NCBI GenBank assembly: GCA_035765415.1
Contig: DASTXR010000097.1
Location: 124,001 to 188,000, forward strand
Source of the DNA: CADEED01 sp035765415
GTDB taxonomy: Bacteria; Pseudomonadota; Gammaproteobacteria; Steroidobacterales; Steroidobacteraceae
Direction: 5' to 3'
DNA: 64,000 nt
The position numbers and the translations under genes were made by a program. This document shows positions 17,903 to 25,913 of the stretch, piece after piece (within the stretch, counting starts at the first letter, position 1; the number at the start of each line of letters is the position of its first letter). Under the pieces are notes generated by a model that had not been told where the DNA came from, made no database searches, and was given only the letters and a program-made list of their open reading frames with translations.

Positions 17903-18513
17903 CAGCTTCCCGGTACCGAGGTCTTGGGTGCGGCGGGGGCGCCCGGGGTGCCGGGTTGCGGAGCACCCTGCGGATTGCCTTGCGGATTGCCCTGGGGGTT
18001 GCCGGACTGCAAATTGCCCACCATCTGCGCGGCCACGGCCTCGCGCACCTCGGAACGTGCGCTGCCCACGAAACCGATGACACTGGTGGTCCAGGCAATC
18101 TTGTCGGCCGAGGAGCCGCTGGACGTGCTGGGCGTGAGCGTCTGCGCGCTCGGTTTGGTAGGCGCTCTCCGGTCATCGACGAATTCACCCGTGGGATGAG
18201 CGCGCACTTCGATGCGGAACAGCCCCTGGACGGTCGGTTGCTCGACCACTTCCTCCTGCCATTCCCAACGCATGCCGGCCATGACGGTGTTGCCGGTGCG
18301 TTTGCCCTCCGCGGGCATCTGCTGGTCGATGCGCAATTCGGTCAGGCGATTGAGCGCCACCCATTCGGCCAGCGTCTTCTCCTTGAGATAGATGATGTTG
18401 CTCGCCGAGGAGGTGACGGTGCCCAGCAAGGCGCCGACCGACATCGCGACGATGGCGAGCGCGATCAGCACCTCGAGCAGCGTGAATCCCCTGGATTGCC
18501 GGTTGTGTTTCAT
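17902..18513 (-). CDS. gspI: type II secretion minor pseudopilin I, with a Gly/Asn/Pro/Gln-rich C-terminal extension
   Basis: A 203-residue protein. It begins with a leader MKHNRQSRG and the prepilin segment FTLLEVLIALAIVAMSVGAL with the +5 Glu. Residues to about 125 match the usual GspI body (the WVALNRLTELR segment is typical). The family is normally about 125 residues, and the extra part here is a low-complexity tail with tandem GNPQ units (encoded by 12-base repeats at 17968-18003) and a Pro/Ala-rich end. The tail should project from the pseudopilus tip. The start overlaps the gspH stop by four bases. Confidence 0.92.
   Translation of the reverse strand: MKHNRQSRGFTLLEVLIALAIVAMSVGALLGTVTSSASNIIYLKEKTLAEWVALNRLTELRIDQQMPAEGKRTGNTVMAGMRWEWQEEVVEQPTVQGLFRIEVRAHPTGEFVDDRRAPTKPSAQTLTPSTSSGSSADKIAWTTSVIGFVGSARSEVREAVAAQMVGNLQSGNPQGNPQGNPQGAPQPGTPGAPAAPKTSVPGS
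17968..18003. repeat. three 12-base tandem repeats inside gspI
   Basis: Three consecutive 12-base units (CTGCGGATTGCC, TTGCGGATTGCC and CTGGGGGTTGCC on the plus strand) encode three GNPQ tetrapeptides in the tail of GspI on the minus strand. The first two units differ at one base. Tandem units of this kind can change copy number by slippage without shifting the frame. Confidence 0.85.
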
Positions 18514-19088
18514 CGTCGTTGCGCGGTCCGCGCGGGCGGTTTGGGCGGCTCGGTCTCGCCGGGCAGCAGCATCACGATGTTGGTCTGCTCGTCGGTGTAG
18601 ATGCGTGCGCGGTCCTCGCGCCGGTCATTGCCTTCGCGCTGCAGAAAGATTTCGAACGACGTCATGTCGCCGTTCGCGAAAATCATGATCTGCGGTTTGA
18701 AGTCGTCGATATCCGGCTTCTTCGTCTCGAGGATGATGGGTCGGCCTTCGACCACCACCGACGGGCGGATGCCTTCGGGAAATTCGCGCTCGCGCAAGGC
18801 GTCGTCTTCGCCGACCGTGCGCCACTGGTTCGTCATCGCGTCGTAGACGACGAACGAGTAGGCGAGTGCGTTGAACCGCAGACCGTAGTCGCGCGTCTGC
18901 AGTTCGGCCTGTTCGCGTGTGTAGTCGAGCAAGGCGTCGATGCGTTCGGTTTCGCGGTCGAGCTCGGTGTCACGGCGGTCACCGCCGAACGTGATGAACG
19001 CCGCGGCGGTGATGAGGCCGATGATGAACACCACGACCATCAGCTCGAGCAATGTGAACCCGGCAGGCGGGGCCCGCGAGGCACGCAT
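18510..19088 (-). CDS. gspH: type II secretion minor pseudopilin H
   Basis: A 192-residue minor pseudopilin. The ATG at 19088 places a short leader (MRASRAPPAG) directly before FTLLELMVVVFIIGLITAAA with the +5 Glu, which is the normal prepilin layout. An upstream ATG in the same frame would add 30 residues that overlap gspG and break this layout. The GDRRDTELDRETERI and LLDYTREQAELQTRDYGLRF segments are typical of GspH. GspH links the tip complex to the GspG shaft. It follows gspG after four bases. Confidence 0.92.
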   Translation of the reverse strand: MRASRAPPAGFTLLELMVVVFIIGLITAAAFITFGGDRRDTELDRETERIDALLDYTREQAELQTRDYGLRFNALAYSFVVYDAMTNQWRTVGEDDALREREFPEGIRPSVVVEGRPIILETKKPDIDDFKPQIMIFANGDMTSFEIFLQREGNDRREDRARIYTDEQTNIVMLLPGETEPPKPPARTAQRR

Positions 19089-19092
19089 ATAA

Positions 19093-19536
19093 CTACTGCC
19101 CGAGATTCCAGTTACCGATGTCTGCATTCGGACCTTCACCGCCTTCCTGGCCGTCGGCTCCGAAAGAATAGAGGTCATATTCCTGCCCGCGCGTGCCCGG
19201 GAACACGTACTGGTAGGGTGTGCCCCAGGGATCGTTGCTGATGCGCTTGATGTAACCGCCTTCGCGCCAGTTGCGCACCGTGGGATCGTTCGGACGCTGT
19301 GAAAGCGCGGTCAGGCCCAGGTCGGTGCTCGGGTACTTGTAGTTGTCGAGCTTGTACATCGTCAGCGCGGTTTCGATCGCCTGGATGTCGCTCTTGGCCT
19401 TGTTGACCTGCGCCCGCTCGACGTTTCCGAAGACATTCGGCAGGATCACGGCCGCCAGCAAGCCGATGATGACCACGACCACCATGATCTCGATGAGCGT
19501 GAAGCCGCGGGCCGAGCGAAGAGTGCGAGAAATCAT
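19093..19536 (-). CDS. gspG: type II secretion major pseudopilin G
   Basis: A 147-residue major pseudopilin and first gene of the gspG-N operon. The leader MISRTLRSARG precedes FTLIEIMVVVVIIGLLAAVI with the +5 Glu. The rest matches the family closely, including YKLDNYKYPSTDLGLTAL, the DPWGTPYQY turn and a C-terminal calcium-loop region (GADGQEGGEGPNADIGNW). It polymerises into the pseudopilus that pushes folded exoproteins through the outer-membrane secretin. It is divergent from the rhombosortase gene with only 52 bases between them. Confidence 0.97.
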   Translation of the reverse strand: MISRTLRSARGFTLIEIMVVVVIIGLLAAVILPNVFGNVERAQVNKAKSDIQAIETALTMYKLDNYKYPSTDLGLTALSQRPNDPTVRNWREGGYIKRISNDPWGTPYQYVFPGTRGQEYDLYSFGADGQEGGEGPNADIGNWNLGQ

Positions 19537-19588
19537 GAAAACCCCAGGTAATCCAATGGCGGGCCAATTCGGTGCGCAATAGTATCAA

Positions 19589-20203
19589 ATGAACGCTGAC
19601 ACCCCCGCCCACGGGTCAGGCGGCGTTCTCCGGTCGCTCAATTGCGACCGCGGTTACGGAATCGCACTTCTGGGCGTCTGCGTACTGCTGGCGGTGCCGG
19701 AACTCATGGGCGATCCGGCCCGCCAGGCACTGAGCTTCGATCGCAGCGCCCTGGCTGACGGGCAATGGTGGCGCCTCCTGACGGCGCATTTCGTCCACCT
19801 GGATGCGGAACATGCCGTGCTCAACGGGCTCGGCGTCGTGCTCATGTGGGCGCTGTTCGCACGCGACTATTCACCTTCCGCCTGGGCGGCTATCTATTGC
19901 GGCTCGGCGCTCGCGGTCAGTGCGGGACTGTGGTTCGCAAACCCGGAGTTGCAGTGGTACGTCGGCGCCTCCGGTGCGCTGCACGGGGTGATGACGGCCG
20001 GGACGATCGCGCATCTGCGGCGCCGCGATCTCGACGGCTGGATTCTTGCCGCCTTCATCGTCGTGAAACTCGGCTTCGAACAGTTCGCGGGCGCGATGCC
20101 GTTCGCGGGATCGGCGAATACTATCGTCGATGCGCACCTGTATGGCGCCATCGGCGGTGTAGTCCTGGCGCTGCTGCTGAAATCACGCCGGGAACCGCCC
20201 TGA
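19589..20203 (+). CDS. rrtA: rhombosortase (rhomboid-family GlyGly-CTERM protease)
   Basis: A 204-residue inner-membrane rhomboid protease with about six hydrophobic segments. Catalytic Ser128 lies in YVGASGALHG and catalytic His183 in DAHLYGAIGG. The HFVHLDAEHAVLN segment (67-79) and WWRLLTAHF are further rhomboid signatures. The small size, and a GASGALHG motif where other rhomboids have a longer one, fit the rhombosortase subfamily. Rhombosortases cut proteins carrying a C-terminal GlyGly-CTERM tail, and such proteins travel through type II secretion. This gene is divergent from gspG, and a GlyGly-CTERM protease is encoded at 34818-36866. Confidence 0.85.
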   Translation: MNADTPAHGSGGVLRSLNCDRGYGIALLGVCVLLAVPELMGDPARQALSFDRSALADGQWWRLLTAHFVHLDAEHAVLNGLGVVLMWALFARDYSPSAWAAIYCGSALAVSAGLWFANPELQWYVGASGALHGVMTAGTIAHLRRRDLDGWILAAFIVVKLGFEQFAGAMPFAGSANTIVDAHLYGAIGGVVLALLLKSRREPP

Positions 20204-20227
20204 ACGGAGTCGTTATACTTCGCGCCC

Positions 20228-21184
20228 ATGTCAAACCACCCAAACAACCTTGCTTTCGTGTTTCCCGGCCAGGGATCCCAGTCGGTCGGCATGCTGGCCA
20301 GCCTGGCGGGAGAATCCCCGCTCATCCGCGCCACGTTCGACGAAGCCTCCGCCGTGCTCGGCTACGACCTGTGGAGCCTGTGCGCCAACGGCCCGATCGA
20401 AGCTCTCAACGAGACCGAGCGCACCCAGCCCGCGATGCTGGTGGCGGGCATCGCCACGTGGCGCCTGTGGCAGGAGCGCGGCGGGCGCGAGCCTGCGGTG
20501 GTCACGGGCCACAGCCTCGGCGAGTTCACCGCGCTGACCGCCGCGGGCGCGATCGACTTCAGGAGCTGTGTCGACCTCGTGCGGTTTCGCGGCAAGGTGA
20601 TGCAGGAGGCGGTACCGATCGGCACCGGCTCGATGGCAGCCTTGCTGGGCCTCGAGGATGCCGACGTCGAAGCCGCGTGCGCGCAGGCAGCCGAAGGCTC
20701 CGTGGTGGAGGCCGTGAACTTCAACGCGCCGGGTCAGGTGGTCATCGCGGGCGAGAAAGCCGCGGTGCTGCGCGCCATCGAGGCGGCGAAATCGCGCGGC
20801 GCCAAGCGCGCCATCGAACTGCCGGTCAGCGTTCCTTCGCACAGCAGCCTCATGAAGTCGGCGGGCGCAAGACTCGGCGAGCGGCTCGCCGCCACGGAAA
20901 TCCGTGCGCCGCGGCTTCGCTATGTCAGCGCCGTGGATGCGGCGTCGCATTCGGATCCGGACGACATTCGCGCGCTGCTCGTGCGCCAGTTGTCGAGCGC
21001 CGTTCGCTGGACGGCCACCGTGACGGCGATGAGCAGCGGCGGGATCACGCAGATGGTCGAGTGCGGGCCGGGTGGTGTGCTCGCGGGTCTCGTGAAGCGA
21101 ATCGAGCGGCGCCGCGAGACGCAGATCTTCACGCTCGACGCCCCGGAATCTTTCAAGGACGCGCTAGCCGCGGCCGCAGTCTGA
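20228..21184 (+). CDS. fabD: malonyl-CoA:ACP transacylase
   Basis: FabD (318 residues) loads malonate onto acyl carrier protein for fatty acid synthesis. It begins with LAFVFPGQGSQSVGM; the nucleophile is Ser96 in GHSLGEF and the catalytic His is H205 in VPSHSSLM. Arg121 (VRFRGKVMQ) binds the malonyl carboxylate. The length is standard. A TATACT hexamer at 20214-20219, close to the ATG, may be a -10 element, but no good -35 is visible. It leads the fab block; fabG follows after 15 bases. The usual upstream genes plsX and fabH are absent, with rhombosortase in their place. Confidence 0.97.
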   Translation: MSNHPNNLAFVFPGQGSQSVGMLASLAGESPLIRATFDEASAVLGYDLWSLCANGPIEALNETERTQPAMLVAGIATWRLWQERGGREPAVVTGHSLGEFTALTAAGAIDFRSCVDLVRFRGKVMQEAVPIGTGSMAALLGLEDADVEAACAQAAEGSVVEAVNFNAPGQVVIAGEKAAVLRAIEAAKSRGAKRAIELPVSVPSHSSLMKSAGARLGERLAATEIRAPRLRYVSAVDAASHSDPDDIRALLVRQLSSAVRWTATVTAMSSGGITQMVECGPGGVLAGLVKRIERRRETQIFTLDAPESFKDALAAAAV

Positions 21185-21199
21185 ACGGAACACATTCAC

Positions 21200-21931
21200 A
21201 TGCTTGAAAACGAAGTCGCGCTGGTCACCGGCGCATCCAGGGGAATCGGCCAGGCCATCGCGAAGGCGCTCGCCGCGGCCGGCGCCAAGGTCATCGGCAC
21301 CGCCACGTCCGAGGCGGGCGCGACGGGAATCAACGCGTGGCTGGGCGACAAGGGCCGAGGCGCGGTGCTCGACGTGGGTAACGCCGCATCGATCGACGCG
21401 TTGTTAGCCGATCTCGATTCGCGCGGCGAGATGCCGACCATCCTGGTGAACAACGCGGCGATCACGCGCGACACCTTGCTGCTGCGCATGAAGCCCGAAG
21501 ACTGGGATGCGGTCATCGCCACCAATCTCACCAGCGTGTTTCGGCTCTCCAAGGGCGTGCTGAAACGGATGATGAAGGAGCGGCGCGGACGCATCGTGTC
21601 GCTGACTTCGATCGTCGGGCTCACGGGCAATCCGGGCCAGGCAAACTACGCCGCGGCCAAGGCCGGCATCCTCGGATTCACCAAGTCGCTGGCGAAGGAG
21701 ATTGCATCGCGCGGCATCACGGTGAACGCGGTGGCGCCGGGATTCATCGACACCGACATGACGCGCACGCTCAATGACGAGCAGCGCAAGGCGTTGACCG
21801 CGCAGGTACCCATGGCGCGCCTCGGGTCGGTGGACGACATCGCGGCGGCGGTCCTTTACCTGTGTTCGCCCGGCGCCAGTTACGTGACTGGAGAGACCCT
21901 GCATGTGAACGGCGGGATGTACATGGCATGA
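21200..21931 (+). CDS. fabG: 3-oxoacyl-[ACP] reductase
   Basis: FabG (243 residues) reduces 3-oxoacyl-ACP with NADPH. It is a short-chain dehydrogenase: cofactor motif TGASRGIGQ (10-18), NNAAITRD (84-91), and catalytic Ser137, Tyr150 and Lys154 (LTSIVG, NYAAAKAG). The C-terminal NGGMYMA ending is the normal FabG terminus. It lies between fabD and acpP, the usual order in proteobacteria. A 212-base gap with its own promoter-like sequence separates it from acpP. Confidence 0.97.
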   Translation: MLENEVALVTGASRGIGQAIAKALAAAGAKVIGTATSEAGATGINAWLGDKGRGAVLDVGNAASIDALLADLDSRGEMPTILVNNAAITRDTLLLRMKPEDWDAVIATNLTSVFRLSKGVLKRMMKERRGRIVSLTSIVGLTGNPGQANYAAAKAGILGFTKSLAKEIASRGITVNAVAPGFIDTDMTRTLNDEQRKALTAQVPMARLGSVDDIAAAVLYLCSPGASYVTGETLHVNGGMYMA

Positions 21932-22002
21932 GGGCTAGCACGTCCGCCATGCGTTGTTTGGACCCCGAAATCGGGCCTAATTGTGGGTTGGCTGCAACAC
22001 CC

Positions 22003-22078
22003 AAAACACCGAAACACAAACAAAAACAAGTACTCACGATTTGACAGCGTGGCAGCGGGTGCAGTGTTGCCCTAGAAT
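22003..22078 (+). promoter_or_regulatory. probable acpP promoter region
   Basis: The gap between fabG and acpP holds an A-rich, nearly G-free tract (22003-22033), unusual in this DNA and reminiscent of an UP element. A TTGACA hexamer follows at 22041-22046 and a TAGAAT hexamer at 22073-22078. The two hexamers are 26 bases apart, too far for one sigma-70 promoter, so they may belong to two overlapping promoters or one may be chance. acpP is usually expressed at much higher level than its neighbours, so a private promoter here is expected. Confidence 0.4.
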
Positions 22079-22143
22079 ACGCGCCCGCTGCGCCTCCCCC
22101 CGGGAGTCGCGGCGTATACACATCTATTGAGGGCGAATCAGAA

Positions 22144-22383
22144 ATGAGCACGGTTGAACAGCAGGTCAAGGCGATTGTCGCCGAACAGTTGGGCGTCAAG
22201 GCTGAGCAGGTTGTGAATGACGCTTCGTTCGTCGATGACCTCGGCGCCGATTCGCTCGATACGGTCGAGTTGGTAATGGCTCTCGAGGAAGAGTTCGAGA
22301 TCGAAATTCCCGACGAAGACGCCGAGAAGATCACGACCGTGAGCCAGGCAATCAGCTACATCTCTGATCGTCGCAAGTCCTGA
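22144..22383 (+). CDS. acpP: acyl carrier protein
   Basis: A 79-residue acidic helical protein that carries growing acyl chains on a phosphopantetheine arm attached to Ser37 in the GADSLDTVE motif. The sequence is almost canonical (MSTVEQQVKAIVAEQLGVK at the start, EEFEIEIPDEDAEKI near the end). A GAGG ribosome site precedes the ATG. It lies between fabG and fabF as in most proteobacteria and serves FabD, FabG and FabF here. Confidence 0.98.
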   Translation: MSTVEQQVKAIVAEQLGVKAEQVVNDASFVDDLGADSLDTVELVMALEEEFEIEIPDEDAEKITTVSQAISYISDRRKS

Positions 22384-22463
22384 GATTTTTCCGCGGCCGT
22401 GTGCGCAGGTAGAAACCGGCGCCACCGCCGCCTTCCAACCGCTCTCACTTCAACGAGGATAGT

Positions 22464-23711
22464 GTGTCCAAGCGACGTGTCGTCGTTACCGGGCTAGGTA
22501 TCGTTTCGCCGGTCGGCAGTGATCTGGTCACCGCGTGGTCGGCGATTCTCGCGGGCAAGAGCGGCATCAAGCCGATCACGCGAATCGATGTGACTCCGTT
22601 CGCCACGAAATTCGCGGGCGAGGTGGAGGGCTTCGACGTCTCCCAGTACATCTCGCCGAAAGAAGCGCGGCGCATGGATCCGTTCATGCATTACGGCATG
22701 GGCGCGGGCATCCAGGCTGCGGCGGATTCCGGTCTCGACTTCGCCAAGGAAAACGGCGATCGCTGTGGCGCCATCATGGGTTCGGGCATCGGCGGACTGG
22801 CGGGCATCGAAGACGAAGCCATTACCTGGGAACGCACTCACAACCCGAAGAAGACTTCGCCGTTCTACATCCCGAGCACCATCGGCAACATGGTGGCGGG
22901 CCACCTGAGCATCCGCTTCGGGCTGCGCGGCCCGAACCTGGGTGTGGTCAGCGCCTGCACCACGTCCACGCATGCCATCGGCCTGGCGATGCGCTGCATC
23001 CAGTACGGCGATGCGGACATCATCATCGCCGGTGGTTCGGAATGTGCGACCACGCCCACGGCGCTCGCGGGTTTCAGCCAGGCGAAGGCGCTTTCGGAAC
23101 GCAACGACGATCCGCAGGGAGCCAGCCGTCCCTGGGACAAGGATCGCGACGGTTTCGTCATGGGTGACGGCGGAGGCGCGGTCATTCTCGAAGAGCTCGA
23201 GCATGCCAGGGCGCGCGGCGCACGCATCTACGCCGAGTGCGTCGGCTTCGGCATGAGCGGTGACGCTTACCACATCACCGCGCCCCCGGAAGACGGCGCG
23301 GGCGCAAGGCTCGCGATGGTGAATGCGCTGCGCGATGCGCAGATGAATCCCACCGACATCCAGTACCTGAACGCGCACGCCACTTCGACGCCGCTCGGCG
23401 ACAAGGCCGAGACCGTCGCCATCAAGCATGCATTCGCCGACTACGCCTACAAGTTGTCCATCAGCTCCACCAAGTCTATGACGGGTCATCTGCTGGGCGC
23501 GGCGGGGGTGGCCGAAGCGATCTTCTCCATCCTGGCGATTCGCGACAACGTGGCGCCGCCGACCACTAACTATCACACGCCGGATCCGGAGTGCGATCTC
23601 GACTACACGCCGAACACGGCGCGCCAGCTCGCCATCGACGCCGCGCTGTCGAACTCCTTCGGGTTCGGCGGTACCAACGGCTCGCTGATCTTCCGCCGCT
23701 TCAAGGGCTGA
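22464..23711 (+). CDS. fabF: 3-oxoacyl-[ACP] synthase II (KAS II)
   Basis: FabF (415 residues) elongates acyl-ACP by condensing it with malonyl-ACP. The active-site triad is Cys165 (VVSACTTSTHAIG), His305 (LNAHATSTPLGD) and His342 (KSMTGHLLGAAG), and the C-terminal NSFGFGGTNGSL is also typical. The start is a GTG at 22464 preceded by a GAGG-like site. The gap to acpP is 80 bases. The downstream pabB reading frame begins almost immediately after the stop. Confidence 0.97.
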   Translation: MSKRRVVVTGLGIVSPVGSDLVTAWSAILAGKSGIKPITRIDVTPFATKFAGEVEGFDVSQYISPKEARRMDPFMHYGMGAGIQAAADSGLDFAKENGDRCGAIMGSGIGGLAGIEDEAITWERTHNPKKTSPFYIPSTIGNMVAGHLSIRFGLRGPNLGVVSACTTSTHAIGLAMRCIQYGDADIIIAGGSECATTPTALAGFSQAKALSERNDDPQGASRPWDKDRDGFVMGDGGGAVILEELEHARARGARIYAECVGFGMSGDAYHITAPPEDGAGARLAMVNALRDAQMNPTDIQYLNAHATSTPLGDKAETVAIKHAFADYAYKLSISSTKSMTGHLLGAAGVAEAIFSILAIRDNVAPPTTNYHTPDPECDLDYTPNTARQLAIDAALSNSFGFGGTNGSLIFRRFKG

Positions 23712-23778
23712 AACCCTGGGGCGGCTCATCACCGCCGTTGCGGTTCCGGGCCACGCGCTGCGTTCGCTCGCCTCGCGG

Positions 23779-25092
23779 TTGCCGGCCCGCTACCCGGTGT
23801 TTTTCGACAGCGCCGTACACGGCCCGCTGGCGCGATACAGCCTGCTGGCCTGTGCGCCAGCCGCCGCGCTGTTTCGCGATGCCAGCGGACAATTGGGCGC
23901 ACAGGGCAGGGAAGTCCTGCCCGGTGGATTCCTCGCAAACCTCGAAGCCTGGTTCCGCGCTGAAGTCACGCAGCCAGCGCCTGCCTCTCCCAAGCCATTT
24001 CCATTCGCCGGCGGCTGGTTCGTCTACCTGGGTTACGAGGTGGCGGCGGAGATCGAGCCGCGATTGCGGTTGCCTGCCGCGCAAGCTCCGTACTCCGCCT
24101 TCGCGCTGCGCGTCGACACCTTCGCCGTTCACGATCTCGCCGACGGCCGCGTGTACGCGGTGTCGGAAAATCCCGGTTCCGCCGCGCACGCGCAGCTCGT
24201 CGCGGATCTTTCGGCCGCCCGCGGGCAGCCCGCAACCGCGGAGACGGTCGAGCTTCGCGCGCTGGACGAGGAATCCGCGGAGTTGTTCCTGGCGCGCGTC
24301 CGCGCCGCGCAGGAACACATCGCCGCCGGCGATCTGTACCAGGCCAACCTGTCGCGGCGCTGGCAACTTCAACTCCATGATCGCGAAAGCGCCGCGAAGG
24401 TGTACGAGGCATTGCGCCAGGCCAATCCGGCACCGTTCGCCGCCAGCGTGCAACTGCCGGGCATGGCTATCTTCTCGTCATCGCCCGAGCGGCTGATGCG
24501 CATCGAGGGCCGCGAGATCTCCACGCGTCCCATTGCAGGCACACGCGCGCGTCACGGCTCGGCCGAACAGGATCTGCGTGACACCGCCGAACTCGTGGCC
24601 CATCCGAAGGAACGTGCCGAACACATCATGCTGATCGACCTCGAGCGCAACGATCTCGGCCGCGTCTGTGAAGCCGGCAGCGTGACCGTGGACGAGTACA
24701 TGGTCACCGAGTCCTATGCCCACGTGCATCACATCGTCTCGAACGTGCGCGGGCGCCTGCGTGCCGAATGCTCGCCCGTCGACGCGCTGCGTGCGCTGTT
24801 CCCCGGCGGCACCATCACCGGGTGCCCGAAAATCCGTTGCATGCAGATCATCGCAGCGCTCGAGGGCGAGGGTCGCGGTGCGTACACCGGGTCGCTGGGC
24901 TGGCTCGGCGTCGACGGAGACGCGGACTTCAACATCCTCATCCGCACGCTGACGATGCGCGGCGACCGCATCGAGCTGCGCGCGGGCGCTGGAATCGTTG
25001 CCGATTCCGTTCCGGAAAAGGAACTCGAAGAGACGCGGGCCAAGGCGCGCGGCATGCTGCGCGCATTTTCCATGGCGGGAAGCGGTCGATGA
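23779..25092 (+). CDS. pabB: aminodeoxychorismate synthase component I
   Basis: PabB (at least 437 residues) converts chorismate and ammonia to 4-amino-4-deoxychorismate for folate synthesis, with a PabA glutaminase encoded elsewhere. The chorismate-binding core is clear: AGDLYQANLSRRW, SSSPERLMRIEGREISTRPIAGTRARHG in pieces, DLERNDLGRVCEAGSV, and FPGGTITGCPKIRCMQII. The start is unclear. A TTG at 23779 is the first standard start, but the same frame upstream (from about 23716, a CTG) encodes LGRLITAVAVPGHALRSLAS, which looks like part of the protein; no ATG, GTG or TTG lies between the in-frame stop at 23686 and 23779. It overlaps pabC (ATGA). Confidence 0.93.
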   Translation: MPARYPVFFDSAVHGPLARYSLLACAPAAALFRDASGQLGAQGREVLPGGFLANLEAWFRAEVTQPAPASPKPFPFAGGWFVYLGYEVAAEIEPRLRLPAAQAPYSAFALRVDTFAVHDLADGRVYAVSENPGSAAHAQLVADLSAARGQPATAETVELRALDEESAELFLARVRAAQEHIAAGDLYQANLSRRWQLQLHDRESAAKVYEALRQANPAPFAASVQLPGMAIFSSSPERLMRIEGREISTRPIAGTRARHGSAEQDLRDTAELVAHPKERAEHIMLIDLERNDLGRVCEAGSVTVDEYMVTESYAHVHHIVSNVRGRLRAECSPVDALRALFPGGTITGCPKIRCMQIIAALEGEGRGAYTGSLGWLGVDGDADFNILIRTLTMRGDRIELRAGAGIVADSVPEKELEETRAKARGMLRAFSMAGSGR

Positions 25093-25913
25093 GTGCGGCG
25101 CTGGGATGCTGGATCGATGGCGTGCCGGGCGATGCGCTGCCGGCCGACGATCGCGCAATCCACTATGGCGATGGCGTATTCGAAACCGTCGCGGTGCGCG
25201 CGGGAAAACCGCGCTTCATCGAAGCACATCTCGCGCGCCTGTCGCTGGGCTGCGTGCGCCTCGCCATTCCGTTCACGGCGCTGGACGAGCTGCGCGCGGA
25301 AATCTCCGCGGCATGCGCTCACGCGCCACCGCGGGCCCTGGTCAAGATCATCGTGACACGCGGCAGCGCGATGCGTCGCGGCTACGCGCCGCAAGGCACC
25401 GAATCGCCGCGGCGACTGCTGTCATTGTGGCCCACGGCCGCCGCCGACTTTCGCGAGGGCGTGGATCTGCGCGTCGCCACGCTGCGGCTCGGCGAGAACC
25501 CGATGCTTGCCGGCATCAAACACCTGAACCGCCTCGAGAACGTGCTGGCGGCCGCGGAACGTTCAGAAACGGATGCGTTCGAATCCCTGTTGCTCGATTC
25601 TTCGGGAAACCTGGTTTGCGGGTCGATGAGCAACGTCTTCCTCGTCACGCGCGGCCAGGTGGCCACGCCGCGCATCGACCGTTGCGGCGTGGCCGGCGTG
25701 ATGCGCGGCATCGTGCTGCGTGAGTGCGGCGCACTCGGCATCGTCGCCACGGAAACGCGGCTCTCGCTCGCAGACCTGTTTGCCGCAGATGAGGTATTCA
25801 TCACCAATGCAAGAATCGGGGTTGTGCCGGCACGGCGCGTGGGAGAGCATTCCGTCGGCATGAATACCCTGGCATTGCGCCTCGCGGCGCACCTCGAGCC
25901 GCTCGATGCGTAA
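25089..25913 (+). CDS. pabC: aminodeoxychorismate lyase
   Basis: PabC (274 residues) is a fold-type IV PLP enzyme that splits aminodeoxychorismate to 4-aminobenzoate and pyruvate. Family features are DRAIHYGDGVFETV near the N-terminus, the PLP lysine in GIKHLNRLENVLA, the SMSNVFLV turn, and the late EVFITNARIGVVPAR. The ATG overlaps the pabB stop, and the 3' end overlaps mltG by eight bases. The pabC-mltG-tmk-holB order is conserved in gammaproteobacteria; finding pabB in front is less common. Confidence 0.95.
   Translation: MSAALGCWIDGVPGDALPADDRAIHYGDGVFETVAVRAGKPRFIEAHLARLSLGCVRLAIPFTALDELRAEISAACAHAPPRALVKIIVTRGSAMRRGYAPQGTESPRRLLSLWPTAAADFREGVDLRVATLRLGENPMLAGIKHLNRLENVLAAAERSETDAFESLLLDSSGNLVCGSMSNVFLVTRGQVATPRIDRCGVAGVMRGIVLRECGALGIVATETRLSLADLFAADEVFITNARIGVVPARRVGEHSVGMNTLALRLAAHLEPLDA

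Noticed and set aside
22041..22078. Sigma-54 promoter before acpP (TGGCAG...TTGC)
   Set aside because: The spacing between the GG and GC pairs does not fit the fixed sigma-54 spacing.
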